Assembly: GCA_903888645.1 (NCBI GenBank)
Contig: CAISUK010000245.1
Span: forward strand, 1-37,095
DNA from: an uncultured Pseudomonadota bacterium
Lineage (GTDB): Bacteria > Pseudomonadota > Gammaproteobacteria > Burkholderiales > Rhodocyclaceae
Direction of reading: 5' to 3'
Length of the DNA stretch: 37,095 nucleotides
Part shown: piece by piece, positions 30,695-37,095 of the stretch
How the letters are laid out: every line of letters begins with the position of its first letter
Position numbering within the stretch: position 1 is the stretch's first letter
Position numbers and translations under genes: made by a program
Notes under the pieces: model-generated
Databases searched by the model: none
Told to the model about the DNA's origin: nothing
The model's input: the letters and a program-made list of their open reading frames with translations, nothing else

Positions 30695-31906
30695 TCAGGC
30701 ATAAGCCGGCGCGAACGCTTTCTCTGGATCCTCGGCCGGGCCGTCGCCGTTCCAGTACGGTGACAGCTTGCGCAACTGCGCGGCGATTGGCGGCACGGCC
30801 GCGATGACTCGGTCGATTTCCGCTTCCGTGGTCCACCGCGACAGCGAGAAGCGCGTGGTGCCGTGGGCGGCGGTATAAGGAATACCCATAGCGCGCATGA
30901 CGTGCGAAGGTTCGAGCGATCCTGAGGTGCATGCCGAACCGCTTGACGCAGCGATGCCCATCTTGTTCAGCAGCAGCAGAATCGCTTCGCCTTCGATGTA
31001 TTCGAAAGCGATGTTGCTGGTATTGGGCAGACGATTGGATGGGTCGCCGGTGACGAAGGTATTCGGCACGGCGGCGAGAACAGCGCGTTCCAGTCTGTCG
31101 CGCAGGCGCTTCACTTCGGTGTTTTCCGTGTGCATGTGCTGCAAAGCCAGTTCGGCGGCGACGCCGAGGCCGACGATGGATGCGGCGTTTTCAGTGCCGG
31201 CGCGACGTCCGCGTTCCTGATGGCCACCGCGCAGCAGAGGGCGGAAGCGCGTATTGCGGCGCAGGTAGAGCACGCCGACGCCTTTCGGTGCGTGCAGTTT
31301 GTGGCCCGACAGCGACAACATGTCGATCTTGCTACTCTTCAGATCGATCGGCAATTTGCCGACGGCTTGCACCGCATCGGTGTGGAACATGATGCCCTTG
31401 GCATGAGCGAGTTCAGCCATTTCCTCGACCGGGAAAATCGTGCCGGTTTCGTTGTTCGCCCACATCGCCGAGACGATGGCGACGCGATCGTTGAGCAGCG
31501 ATTTGTATTCGTCGAGATCGAGGCGGCCGCGCCGGTCGACCTTGAGTTTCTGGACGATGATGCCTTCCTTCTCCAGGTAGTCGCACAGCGTCAGGATGGC
31601 CGGATGCTCGACGGTGGTGGTGATGACCTGATTGCGTTCCGGTTGGGCGCGCAGTGCCGAGAGAATGGCGGTCGAATCGGCTTCGGTCCCGCAGGAGTTG
31701 AAAACTATTTCGGTATCGAACTGAGCGCCGAGCAAATTCTGCACACGCGCCCGCGCTTCCTTGAGCGCGAAGCCGACCTTGTTGCCAAAACTGTGCATCG
31801 ACGACGGGTTGCCGAACTGCTCGGTGAAGAACGGCAACATGGCTTCGACCACCGCCGGATCACAGGCCGTGGTGGCGTTGTTATCGAGATAAATCGGCTT
31901 GTCCAT
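30695..31906 (-). CDS. nifS: Cysteine desulfurase NifS
   Basis: A 403-aa PLP enzyme that converts cysteine to alanine and delivers persulfide sulfur to NifU for nitrogenase cluster assembly. YLDNNATTACDP is the family start; TVEHPAI carries the conserved His, WANNETGTIFPVEE is typical, SLSGHKLHAPKG contains the PLP lysine and SSGSACTSGSLEPSHV the persulfide cysteine. Length is standard. It is the last gene of the minus-strand nif unit, 2 nt after nifU, and converges with the HigA-type gene. Confidence 0.96.
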   Translation of the reverse strand: MDKPIYLDNNATTACDPAVVEAMLPFFTEQFGNPSSMHSFGNKVGFALKEARARVQNLLGAQFDTEIVFNSCGTEADSTAILSALRAQPERNQVITTTVEHPAILTLCDYLEKEGIIVQKLKVDRRGRLDLDEYKSLLNDRVAIVSAMWANNETGTIFPVEEMAELAHAKGIMFHTDAVQAVGKLPIDLKSSKIDMLSLSGHKLHAPKGVGVLYLRRNTRFRPLLRGGHQERGRRAGTENAASIVGLGVAAELALQHMHTENTEVKRLRDRLERAVLAAVPNTFVTGDPSNRLPNTSNIAFEYIEGEAILLLLNKMGIAASSGSACTSGSLEPSHVMRAMGIPYTAAHGTTRFSLSRWTTEAEIDRVIAAVPPIAAQLRKLSPYWNGDGPAEDPEKAFAPAYA

Positions 31907-31908
31907 GT

Positions 31909-32829
31909 TCAGACGCTCGCGTGGGCCAGCATCGCTGCCGGCAGCACCTGCACCAGTTCGCCGAGCGCTTCACAGAGCTTGGTCTGGACGCCGCCGAGCG
32001 TCGCCGCTTCCATCATGCAACCGACGCAGGCGCCCTTGAGATTGACATAGATGTTGCGGCCGACGACTTCGACGATTTCGATGTCGCCGTGGTCACGCTG
32101 CAGCATCGGACGGATTTCCTCGACGACTTCTTCAATCCGGCGCATGCGCTGGAAGTTGGTCATTTTCGGTGCTGCCACTGGCTTACTTGCGTTCATGACT
32201 TCGGGCTTGGCTGGCGGTGCGCAGACCGGCGCCGCCGTGACAATTTCGCTCTCCTGATCGCAGTCGTCAGCGACCATGGCGAGGATTTCCTCGATGCCTT
32301 CGTGGCACGACGAACAGCCGCCGCCGGCCTTGGTGTAGTTGGTGACCTGCTCGACCTTCGTCAGTCCATTGGCGCGCACTACGTCCTCGATCATCACCGC
32401 GTCGATGGCGAAGCATTTGCAGATCAGCGCGCCTTCTTCGTGGTCGTCTTTCCATTCCTCGCCACGGTAGTTGGCGATGGCCGCCTGCAGGGCTTCGCGG
32501 CCCATTACCGAACAGTGCATTTTTTCTGGCGGCAGGCCGTCGAGGTAATCGGCGATGTCCTGGTTACTGACCTTGAGCGCGGCGTCGAGCGTCATGCCCT
32601 TGATGATCTCGGTGAGGGCAGACGAAGAGGCGATCGCGGAGCCGCAACCGAAGGTCTGGAAGTGGGCGTCGAGAATTGTTTCGTTGGCCGGATCGACCTT
32701 GAGCATCAGGCGCAGCGCATCGCCGCATTTGATCGAACCGACATCGCCAACGGCGTTGCTGCCTTCGAGCGGGCCGGCGTTGCGCGGGCTGAAAAAGTGT
32801 TCGCGGACCTTGTCTGAATATTCCCACAT
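31909..32829 (-). CDS. nifU: Nitrogenase Fe-S scaffold NifU
   Basis: A 306-aa three-part NifU. The IscU-like domain (1-125) has cysteines in SIKCGD, TFGCGSA and MHCSVMG. The central [2Fe-2S] ferredoxin-like domain has [10 protein letters not shown] and [10 protein letters not shown]. The C-terminal Nfu domain has [19 protein letters not shown] Pro/Ala linker separates the last two. It assembles Fe-S clusters for nitrogenase with sulfur from NifS. Lies between iscA (18-nt gap) and nifS, so all three are read from the sigma-54 promoter at 33211-33227 or from the upstream nif transcript. Confidence 0.96.
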   Translation of the reverse strand: MWEYSDKVREHFFSPRNAGPLEGSNAVGDVGSIKCGDALRLMLKVDPANETILDAHFQTFGCGSAIASSSALTEIIKGMTLDAALKVSNQDIADYLDGLPPEKMHCSVMGREALQAAIANYRGEEWKDDHEEGALICKCFAIDAVMIEDVVRANGLTKVEQVTNYTKAGGGCSSCHEGIEEILAMVADDCDQESEIVTAAPVCAPPAKPEVMNASKPVAAPKMTNFQRMRRIEEVVEEIRPMLQRDHGDIEIVEVVGRNIYVNLKGACVGCMMEAATLGGVQTKLCEALGELVQVLPAAMLAHASV

Positions 32830-32847
32830 GGCATCTTCCTTTCGTTG

Positions 32848-33171
32848 TCAGGCGGAAAAAGACTGGCCGCAGGCGCACGAGGCGCTGGCATTCGGGTTGC
32901 TGAACTTGAAACCGGTCTGGGTCAGGCTGTCGATGAAGTCGACAGTGACACCTTCCAGCATCGGCCGGCTCATGGGGTCGACCAGCAATTTGCAGCCGCT
33001 GATGTCGAACTCGAAATCGTCCTCGCCCTTTTCCTGTTCGAGGCGCAGGCCGTATTGCAACCCGGAACAGCCGCCTCCAGAAACGAAGATGCGCAGGCCG
33101 ACGACCGGATTCTCGGCGCCCTTGATAAAACGCTGCATGGCTTTTGCGGCACTGGGAGTGAGTTCGATCAT
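32848..33171 (-). CDS. iscA: IscA/HesB-type Fe-S assembly protein of the nif cluster
   Basis: A 107-aa A-type carrier. Start ATG 33171 is preceded by CCCAGGAG; the track start at 33309 would read through the sigma-54 promoter and is rejected. MIELTPSAAKAMQRFIKG begins the family; the cluster cysteines are in SGGGCSGLQYG and SCACGQSFSA. It probably acts with NifU and NifS in cluster transfer to nitrogenase components; often written iscA-nif or hesB. First gene after the sigma-54 promoter. Confidence 0.93.
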   Translation of the reverse strand: MIELTPSAAKAMQRFIKGAENPVVGLRIFVSGGGCSGLQYGLRLEQEKGEDDFEFDISGCKLLVDPMSRPMLEGVTVDFIDSLTQTGFKFSNPNASASCACGQSFSA

Positions 33172-33210
33172 TGCGGTTTCTCCTGGGAACGAGGGTTGTG
33201 ACACCGTCGT

Positions 33211-33227
33211 TGCAATCGGCGTGCCAG
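33211..33227 (-). promoter_or_regulatory. Sigma-54 (-24/-12) promoter of iscA-nifU-nifS
   Basis: On the minus strand CTGGCACG-CCGA-TTGCA matches the RpoN consensus TGGCAC-N5-TTGC exactly, with GG and GC 10 nt apart. It lies about 40 nt upstream of the iscA start codon, giving a leader of about 30 nt. Confidence 0.88.
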
Positions 33228-33292
33228 AAGCGGGAATCCGCGCAAACCCTTGTGCAGAGCGGGTTGGCCTGATTCGATCAGGGATGGCGGCT

Positions 33293-33308
33293 TGTCGCCA
33301 ATGCGACA
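33293..33308 (-). promoter_or_regulatory. NifA upstream activating sequence
   Basis: TGT-CGCCAATGCG-ACA is a perfect TGT-N10-ACA NifA site inside a larger palindrome TTGTCGC-CAAT-GCGACAA. It is centred about 100 nt upstream of the expected start of the sigma-54 promoter, the normal spacing for NifA activation by DNA looping. Confidence 0.85.
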
Positions 33309-33309
33309 A

Positions 33310-33735
33310 TCAACCCAGAATCACGGTGTAAGCGCGACGTACCAATTCGAGTTCGACAGTGGGCAGACCGCGTGCTTCGGTGATAGCGACGAAACGTCCG
33401 CCGATCGCTTCGGCGGCGTCGAAAGGCGGATCGATGGCGGTGAATTCGGCGAGCAATACCGGCACGGTGCCATGCGGTGTGTCGACTTCAGCGTAGTAAT
33501 CGGCGGTGGCGCGCAAGTCGCCGTGAGCCAAGCCCAGCCGCTGTTCGGCCTGCCGCAGAACCGGCGCTGGATGGGCGACGACGCTGCTTTGCGGAGCGTC
33601 CTCGTCGCGTACCGCCGAAAACGTCGGCAAGGCGGTGAAGGCCAGCAGGGTATCGGCGAAACGCAGGAATCGCGTGCGGGCGCTGGTGGCCTGCTTGTGA
33701 TAAAGAATCAGGCGCGGTGCCAGGGCCGCGCTCAT
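33310..33735 (-). CDS. Hypothetical protein in the nif cluster (141 aa)
   Basis: Begins at ATG 33735 (MSAALAPRLILYHKQATSAR); the track start 30 nt upstream overlaps the previous gene. A soluble protein with an N-terminal helical part (RTRFLRFADTLLAFTALPTF) and a C-terminal beta-rich part (TPHGTVPVLLAEFTAIDPPF; GRFVAITEARGLPTVELELV). No cysteines, membrane segment or cofactor motif visible. I do not recognise the family. It is 13 nt after the preceding unknown gene in the fdxB-containing transcript, so a role linked to nitrogen fixation is suggested only by position. Confidence 0.78.
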   Translation of the reverse strand: MSAALAPRLILYHKQATSARTRFLRFADTLLAFTALPTFSAVRDEDAPQSSVVAHPAPVLRQAEQRLGLAHGDLRATADYYAEVDTPHGTVPVLLAEFTAIDPPFDAAEAIGGRFVAITEARGLPTVELELVRRAYTVILG

Positions 33736-33748
33736 GTCATTGTCAAAC

Positions 33749-34108
33749 TCACTGCGGCATCTCAAGCAGGCGCGGTTCGCATTTCAGCGCCGCCGGCTCG
33801 CCCCAGGCGATGATTGCCTCGACGAACCAGCCCGGCCGCTTTGGATGGGGTGCGAGCAAATCGAACTCGGCATAGACACGGCCATCGGCACGCAGATCGA
33901 TCATGCCGTTGCGCGGATCGCCGCGCCAGCGGGCGATCAGGCTTTCTTCGCCGGAATAGGCATCGCGCTGCAGCGAAAATTGCCCGCTGTCCCATGCCGG
34001 TGTCGGCAACTCCAGGCCGATCTGCGCGGCTTCGCGGCGCAGCCCCGCCAGCACGGTTTCGCCGACCGCGCGGCCGGCGACGATGCGCTGTTCCAGCGTT
34101 GCAGTCAC
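33749..34108 (-). CDS. Hypothetical protein in the nif cluster (119 aa)
   Basis: Start placed at GTG 34108, giving a GTGA overlap with the fdxB stop; the track ATG at 34147 lies inside fdxB. The protein begins VTATLEQRIVAGRAVGETVL, continues with SGQFSLQRDAYSGEESLIAR and RADGRVYAEFDLLAPHPKRP, and ends WGEPAALKCEPRLLEMP. Mixed alpha/beta, one cysteine, no membrane segment. Family unknown to me. Translational coupling to the nif-specific ferredoxin suggests a function with it, but nothing more can be said. Confidence 0.78.
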   Translation of the reverse strand: MTATLEQRIVAGRAVGETVLAGLRREAAQIGLELPTPAWDSGQFSLQRDAYSGEESLIARWRGDPRNGMIDLRADGRVYAEFDLLAPHPKRPGWFVEAIIAWGEPAALKCEPRLLEMPQ

Positions 34109-34398
34109 GCCTCGACGGCGGCGTAGGTGTAACAGCCCTTCGGACAAACACGGCCGCAGGCCCCGCAGCCGATGCAGTCGGCGGCGTTGGCGATGGACAT
34201 GACCATGGCGTTGTCGTCATCGTCTTCCCAATCCTCGTCGGCTTCCATGTCTTCGCCGCGTTCGACCAGATCGAGCACCTGGCGCGGGCAAACCTTGTAG
34301 CAGCGGCCGCAGCCGATGCATTTCTTCTGATTCAGGTCGGCGACGAATTCCGGGATCCATTCGAAACCGCCGCGGGTAAGTCCGATAATTGCACTCAT
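34105..34398 (-). CDS. fdxB: Nif-specific 2[4Fe-4S] ferredoxin (ferredoxin III)
   Basis: A 97-aa ferredoxin with two cluster motifs, CIGCGRCYKVCPRQV and CIGCGACGRVCPKGC, separated by an acidic loop (EDMEADEDWEDDDDN). The N-terminus GLTRGGFEWIPEFVADLNQK is typical of the FdxB family found in nif clusters. Probable electron carrier for nitrogenase or for FeMo-cofactor biosynthesis. It lies 11 nt after the CCE_0567-type gene and overlaps the next gene by 4 nt. Confidence 0.94.
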   Translation of the reverse strand: MSAIIGLTRGGFEWIPEFVADLNQKKCIGCGRCYKVCPRQVLDLVERGEDMEADEDWEDDDDNAMVMSIANAADCIGCGACGRVCPKGCYTYAAVEA

Positions 34399-34409
34399 GT
34401 TGCTGCTCC

Positions 34410-34619
34410 TTAACCTTGCTGCACGGCAGTGAGGCGGGCGTTGGCCTCGGCCCAGGTCTTGCAGGCGTCATAGGTTGCCTGGGCGATGGCTGGAATGTCC
34501 TGATAGGCCGCCGGCAATCGGTCCTCGATCAGGTCGTGCAGTTCGCCGGCGCGTTCGCTGGCGATGCGCTTCAGCTTCTTGACTTCCCTTTCCAGTTCCT
34601 TGGCGTCTTCTGCGCTCAT
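34410..34619 (-). CDS. CCE_0567-type small helical nif protein (DUF683)
   Basis: A 69-aa, almost entirely helical protein: MSAEDAKELEREVKKLKRIA, then AGELHDLIEDRLPAAYQDIP and a closing helix. Size, composition and location between the DUF269 gene and fdxB match the CCE_0567/DUF683 family of nif clusters, described as a metalloprotein. Its exact role is unknown. 7 nt from the DUF269 gene. Confidence 0.85.
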   Translation of the reverse strand: MSAEDAKELEREVKKLKRIASERAGELHDLIEDRLPAAYQDIPAIAQATYDACKTWAEANARLTAVQQG

Positions 34620-34626
34620 GATTGCC

Positions 34627-35097
34627 TCACAGGCCCGCCACTTCGGGATACTTGCCGATGATTTCGATGGCGACGGAGAGATATTTGTCGGCCTCGGTCT
34701 TCATGCGCGACAGGCTTTCGAAGCCGAAGCGATGCACATCGCGTAGCGTGCGATCGAGCACCACCAGCTTGCCGACGGTGATCAGAGTGCGGCCGAAACC
34801 TTCGTGCGACAGGTGAATCATCGGCACCGCCATCAACCCGCATTCCTTCTCGATCAGCACGGCGATACCGTTGTAGAAGGCCTTGACGCGCGCCAAGGTG
34901 ATTTCGTCGGGATCACCGATCAGCGGAATTTCCTTCTTGCGTTCCTTGGTCAGCACAAATGGGCCAAGGATCGTCTCGGGCGGCTTGCCGTCGTACTGGC
35001 CATAGCTATCCAGCGCACGCATCTGGCGCAACATTTCCTTGATGAAATCCGTGTCGAAAATCGGGTCGCGCTCGATAGCGGCGGTTGCGGATGTCAT
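34627..35097 (-). CDS. NifX-associated nitrogen fixation protein (DUF269)
   Basis: 156 aa from ATG 35097 (MTSATAAIERDPIFDTDFIK); the track start at 35274 is inside the rseC-like gene. LRQMRALDSYGQYDGKPPET, FVLTKERKKEIPLIGDPDEI and GRTLITVGKLVVLDRTLRDV are characteristic of the NifX-associated protein family. Function is not established; it may help FeMo-cofactor trafficking with NifX. Tightly spaced with its neighbours (2 nt after the rseC-like gene). Confidence 0.93.
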   Translation of the reverse strand: MTSATAAIERDPIFDTDFIKEMLRQMRALDSYGQYDGKPPETILGPFVLTKERKKEIPLIGDPDEITLARVKAFYNGIAVLIEKECGLMAVPMIHLSHEGFGRTLITVGKLVVLDRTLRDVHRFGFESLSRMKTEADKYLSVAIEIIGKYPEVAGL

Positions 35098-35099
35098 GG

Positions 35100-35552
35100 T
35101 CAATCTCCTGTCAATGAATTCGTAGTGGTGGAATGGGAAGCGGAACTTGAACCGCACACGGCTGGATGCAGGCCGTTGCGGAAAACATGGCGATTGGAAA
35201 AGCGCAGCGCGAGTAGCCCCAAGGTCAGGCCGATGCCGGCGCCAAGTGCGGCCGCCGCGTCGCTGCCAAACCACTCCGAGCCGGCGATGGCACCGCCGAT
35301 TACACTCAACGCTGGCATCAGGTAGCCGAGCAGGGCGCCGCCGGCCACCGTTGCGGCTTCCATCTGCAATGAAATCTCGTCGCCGCTATGCATGCCCGGG
35401 GTCGCATCCACGCGCACGATCTGGGTGTTGGCGGCGGCAGCGGTGCCGCAGCTTTCCTGGCTGCGACAGCTGCCGCAGGCCGAAATGGCGGCGATGCGCA
35501 CGTCCGCCATGCCATCGGCAATGGCGACAATGCGTCCGCGGGTTTCCATCAT
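35100..35552 (-). CDS. RseC/MucC-like membrane protein in the nif operon
   Basis: 150 aa from ATG 35552, which overlaps the nifX stop (ATGA). N-terminal ~65 residues: ETRGRIVAIADGMADVRIAA and the cysteine cluster CGSCRSQESCG. Then two membrane helices (TVAGGALLGYLMPALSVIGGAIAG and AAAALGAGIGLTLGLLALRF) and a short tail. This is the RseC family plan, known from the SoxR-reducing (Rsx/Rnf) system and from sigma-E regulation. In a nif cluster it may assist an Rnf-type electron supply to nitrogenase, an inference from the family and position. Confidence 0.88.
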   Translation of the reverse strand: MMETRGRIVAIADGMADVRIAAISACGSCRSQESCGTAAAANTQIVRVDATPGMHSGDEISLQMEAATVAGGALLGYLMPALSVIGGAIAGSEWFGSDAAAALGAGIGLTLGLLALRFSNRHVFRNGLHPAVCGSSSASHSTTTNSLTGD

Positions 35553-36079
35553 TCCTGCCAACCCTCTTCGATCATGCGCTCGAAGCGCTCGCTGCCACCA
35601 CACTGGCGACGGATCGCCTTGTCCACCCAGGGAATGCCGCCGTCACGAACCGCCACGCACAATTGGTCGAGGATCGCTTCGATCGGCTCTTCATCGTCAA
35701 GGCGGATCGGCTGCACGCCGGCAGCAAGCAACTGGCGCACGGCGGAGCCACCGGCGGCCAGGCAGTAAACTGCGGCGCAACCCGTCAGCGCCTGGATCTT
35801 CGCGGACAACTTGTTCTCGTTGCCGTCCATCGATTCGGCGGCGAATTCGGCAACCTCGACCAGCTTGGCGCGTTCGCTGTCGAGGGCAAAAATGGCGAAG
35901 CCCTCGCTGGCGCCGAAGTGCTGATTGACCCGGGAGCGATCATTGCTGGCGAAAGCCACTTTAAGCACGGCCGGCACCAGTTCAGTGGCGGACCAGGCCA
36001 GCGCAAGGCGACGCGTGCTGGACTTCCCACTCGCGGGGGCCGTCCTGCCAGAAGACGGATCGATAGGGAGGGATGTCAT
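35549..36079 (-). CDS. nifX: NifX, iron-molybdenum cofactor carrier
   Basis: 176 aa from ATG 36079 (preceded by GGGGC); the track start at 36313 lies deep inside nifN. Core LKVAFASNDRSRVNQHFGAS, GNENKLSAKIQALTGCAAVY and GSAVRQLLAAGVQPIRL match the NifX/NafY/VnfX family, which binds NifB-co and the cofactor intermediate during FeMo-co synthesis with NifEN. It overlaps nifN by 98 nt in a different frame; there is no ATG or early GTG in between, so the overlap looks genuine. The residues inside the overlap (TSLPIDPSSGRTAP) are not conserved in character. Confidence 0.92.
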   Translation of the reverse strand: MTSLPIDPSSGRTAPASGKSSTRRLALAWSATELVPAVLKVAFASNDRSRVNQHFGASEGFAIFALDSERAKLVEVAEFAAESMDGNENKLSAKIQALTGCAAVYCLAAGGSAVRQLLAAGVQPIRLDDEEPIEAILDQLCVAVRDGGIPWVDKAIRRQCGGSERFERMIEEGWQE

Positions 36080-37095
36080 GGTGATGCCCCAGGATGAGGT
36101 TGGCGAAATCGAACAGGGCTTGCCGCGCGCCGCGATACCCGACCCAGGTGCGGGCATAGCCGCCGACCCAGTCGTACTGCGGAAAGCCGGCGCGCAACAG
36201 GGGAATGCCGAGCCGTTCGGCGGTCGGTGCGGCGTGCGAACTGCCGATAATGAATTGGGCGCCGGCAGCCTTGGCGGCTCGTTCCAGATCTTCCAGATCA
36301 CCGATGCGCACATCGGCGCGAGGAATGTCGGCCAGACAGTCGGCCTTGGCCGGCGCTACCGCGGCGACGATTTCGCAGCCGACGCCGACCAGGAATTGCG
36401 ACAGCGCCAGCAGCAGATCCGCATCGATGCCAATGGCAACCTTGGTGAAGCCGGTCATGAAATGGGTGTCGACCATCGCATCCTGCAACTGGGCGCGTTG
36501 TCGTTCGATGCGCTCGGAAACCGGTTGTCCGGAAATCTGCGCCAGCGCCTGGGTGAAAGCGTCGCAGGCATCGAGTCCGAGCAGGTGATCGAAGCGGTAA
36601 TCGGGCACGCCGGTGCGGGCCTTGAGCAGGTCGGCGGCCTTGGTCAGGGATCGACCGATCACCAAAGTTGCTGTGGATTCGCCGAGGGTTTCGATTTCGC
36701 CCTTAGGCGTGCCGCCCAGCGTCAGAGGCGTCGAATCCTGTTCGGTCAAGTGGCCATCGAGGGAGTCGCCGATGTCGGGCAAGATCACCGGCCGCAGACC
36801 GAACGCCTCGACCCAATCGCGGATCGCCTCAAGATCGCCCGGTGTCAGCATCGATGATGCGAGAATGTTGACCTGCTTGTGGCGACGACCGGCGCAGCGG
36901 GTCTCCGGCACCATAACGTCGATGATCGCTTCGAGCGCCAGCGCGTAGCCGGATTCCAGCGATCCGATGTAGTCCGGGGTATTCACCGGCACCACGGCGA
37001 TGTGCGCAAATTGCGGGTATTTCGTTCGGAACTCCCGGACCAGGCGGCGGATGTCGGTACCCTGCGTCTCAGACAATCCGGTGGTTGGCAGGCCG
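35982..37095 (-). CDS. nifN: NifN, FeMo-cofactor scaffold subunit (5' end outside window)
   Basis: The open frame continues upstream of the track ATG at 37076 to the window edge (GLPTTGLSETQGTDI), so about 370 C-terminal residues of the usual ~450 are present. FRTKYPQFAHIAVVPVNTPD, SLESGYALALEAIIDVMVPE, LGLDACDAFTQALAQISGQP and GYRGARQALFDFANLILGHH match NifN. It forms the NifE2N2 scaffold on which FeMo-cofactor matures. nifE is expected just outside the window. Its 3' end overlaps nifX. Confidence 0.95.
   Translation of the reverse strand, partial: GLPTTGLSETQGTDIRRLVREFRTKYPQFAHIAVVPVNTPDYIGSLESGYALALEAIIDVMVPETRCAGRRHKQVNILASSMLTPGDLEAIRDWVEAFGLRPVILPDIGDSLDGHLTEQDSTPLTLGGTPKGEIETLGESTATLVIGRSLTKAADLLKARTGVPDYRFDHLLGLDACDAFTQALAQISGQPVSERIERQRAQLQDAMVDTHFMTGFTKVAIGIDADLLLALSQFLVGVGCEIVAAVAPAKADCLADIPRADVRIGDLEDLERAAKAAGAQFIIGSSHAAPTAERLGIPLLRAGFPQYDWVGGYARTWVGYRGARQALFDFANLILGHHHDIPPYRSVFWQDGPREWEVQHASPCAGLVRH

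Noticed and set aside
31130-32817. Long plus-strand ORFs opposite nifS and nifU (306 and 298 aa)
   Set aside because: Antisense shadows of nifS and nifU produced by third-position GC bias.
1-37095. CRISPR arrays, tRNA or rRNA genes and intact insertion sequences
   Set aside because: I looked for regularly spaced repeats, cloverleaf sequences and transposase motifs and found none in the window.

Overview
The window looks like a chromosomal segment of a betaproteobacterium of the Rhodocyclales type (Accumulibacter / Dechloromonas / Propionivibrio-like). This is inferred from gene content, not from a database search: a polyhydroxyalkanoate (PHA) cluster, a nif cluster with nifN-nifX-DUF269-CCE_0567-fdxB order, large PAS and hemerythrin sensor kinases, glutaryl-CoA dehydrogenase and a lutABC-type lactate locus.

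Layout. (1) 1-1882: 5' part of xseA on the minus strand, an AT-rich intergenic region with an inverted pair of perfect DnaA boxes, a small Ala/Pro-rich lipoprotein gene with a clear terminator, and two small conserved-looking genes of unknown function. (2) 1957-4528: signalling locus, made of a decayed HD-GYP phosphodiesterase gene, a stand-alone response regulator and a hemerythrin-histidine kinase. (3) 4547-10615: M61 peptidase, aspartokinase lysC, a divergent FeoB on the minus strand, and two small membrane proteins. (4) 10655-16241: gcdH (minus); an MlaF-like ATPase followed by lutA-lutC-lutB (plus); a hypothetical gene (minus). (5) 16928-23545: a PHA operon with SCP2-type thiolase, an unknown 103-aa protein, a PhaB/FabG-like reductase, a 774-aa cNMP-binding/acetate kinase/PduL fusion, and class I PhaC. 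(6) 23747-27271: hybrid histidine kinase with six PAS domains. (7) 27272-30625: accessory islet with an MNT/HEPN toxin-antitoxin pair whose HEPN gene is frameshifted, a nonsense-interrupted pseudogene, several repeats, and an intact HigB/HigA-type pair with a recognisable promoter/operator. (8) 30695-37095: minus-strand nif cluster nifN(partial)-nifX-rseC-like-DUF269-CCE_0567-fdxB-two unknown genes-iscA-nifU-nifS. A sigma-54 promoter and a NifA upstream activating sequence lie in front of iscA-nifU-nifS.

The strongest novelty candidate is the PHA operon. One polypeptide appears to join a cyclic-nucleotide-type sensor domain to acetate kinase and to a PduL phosphotransacylase, i.e. both steps of acetate <-> acetyl-phosphate <-> acetyl-CoA. 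It is encoded between the acetoacetyl-CoA reductase and the PHA synthase. The operon could therefore encode a complete acetate-to-PHA route with a built-in regulatory domain. The kinase part keeps most catalytic residues but has changed phosphate-binding motifs, and the sensor domain lacks the usual cAMP-binding signature, so activity and ligand are open. All domain calls come from reading motifs in the translated ORFs.
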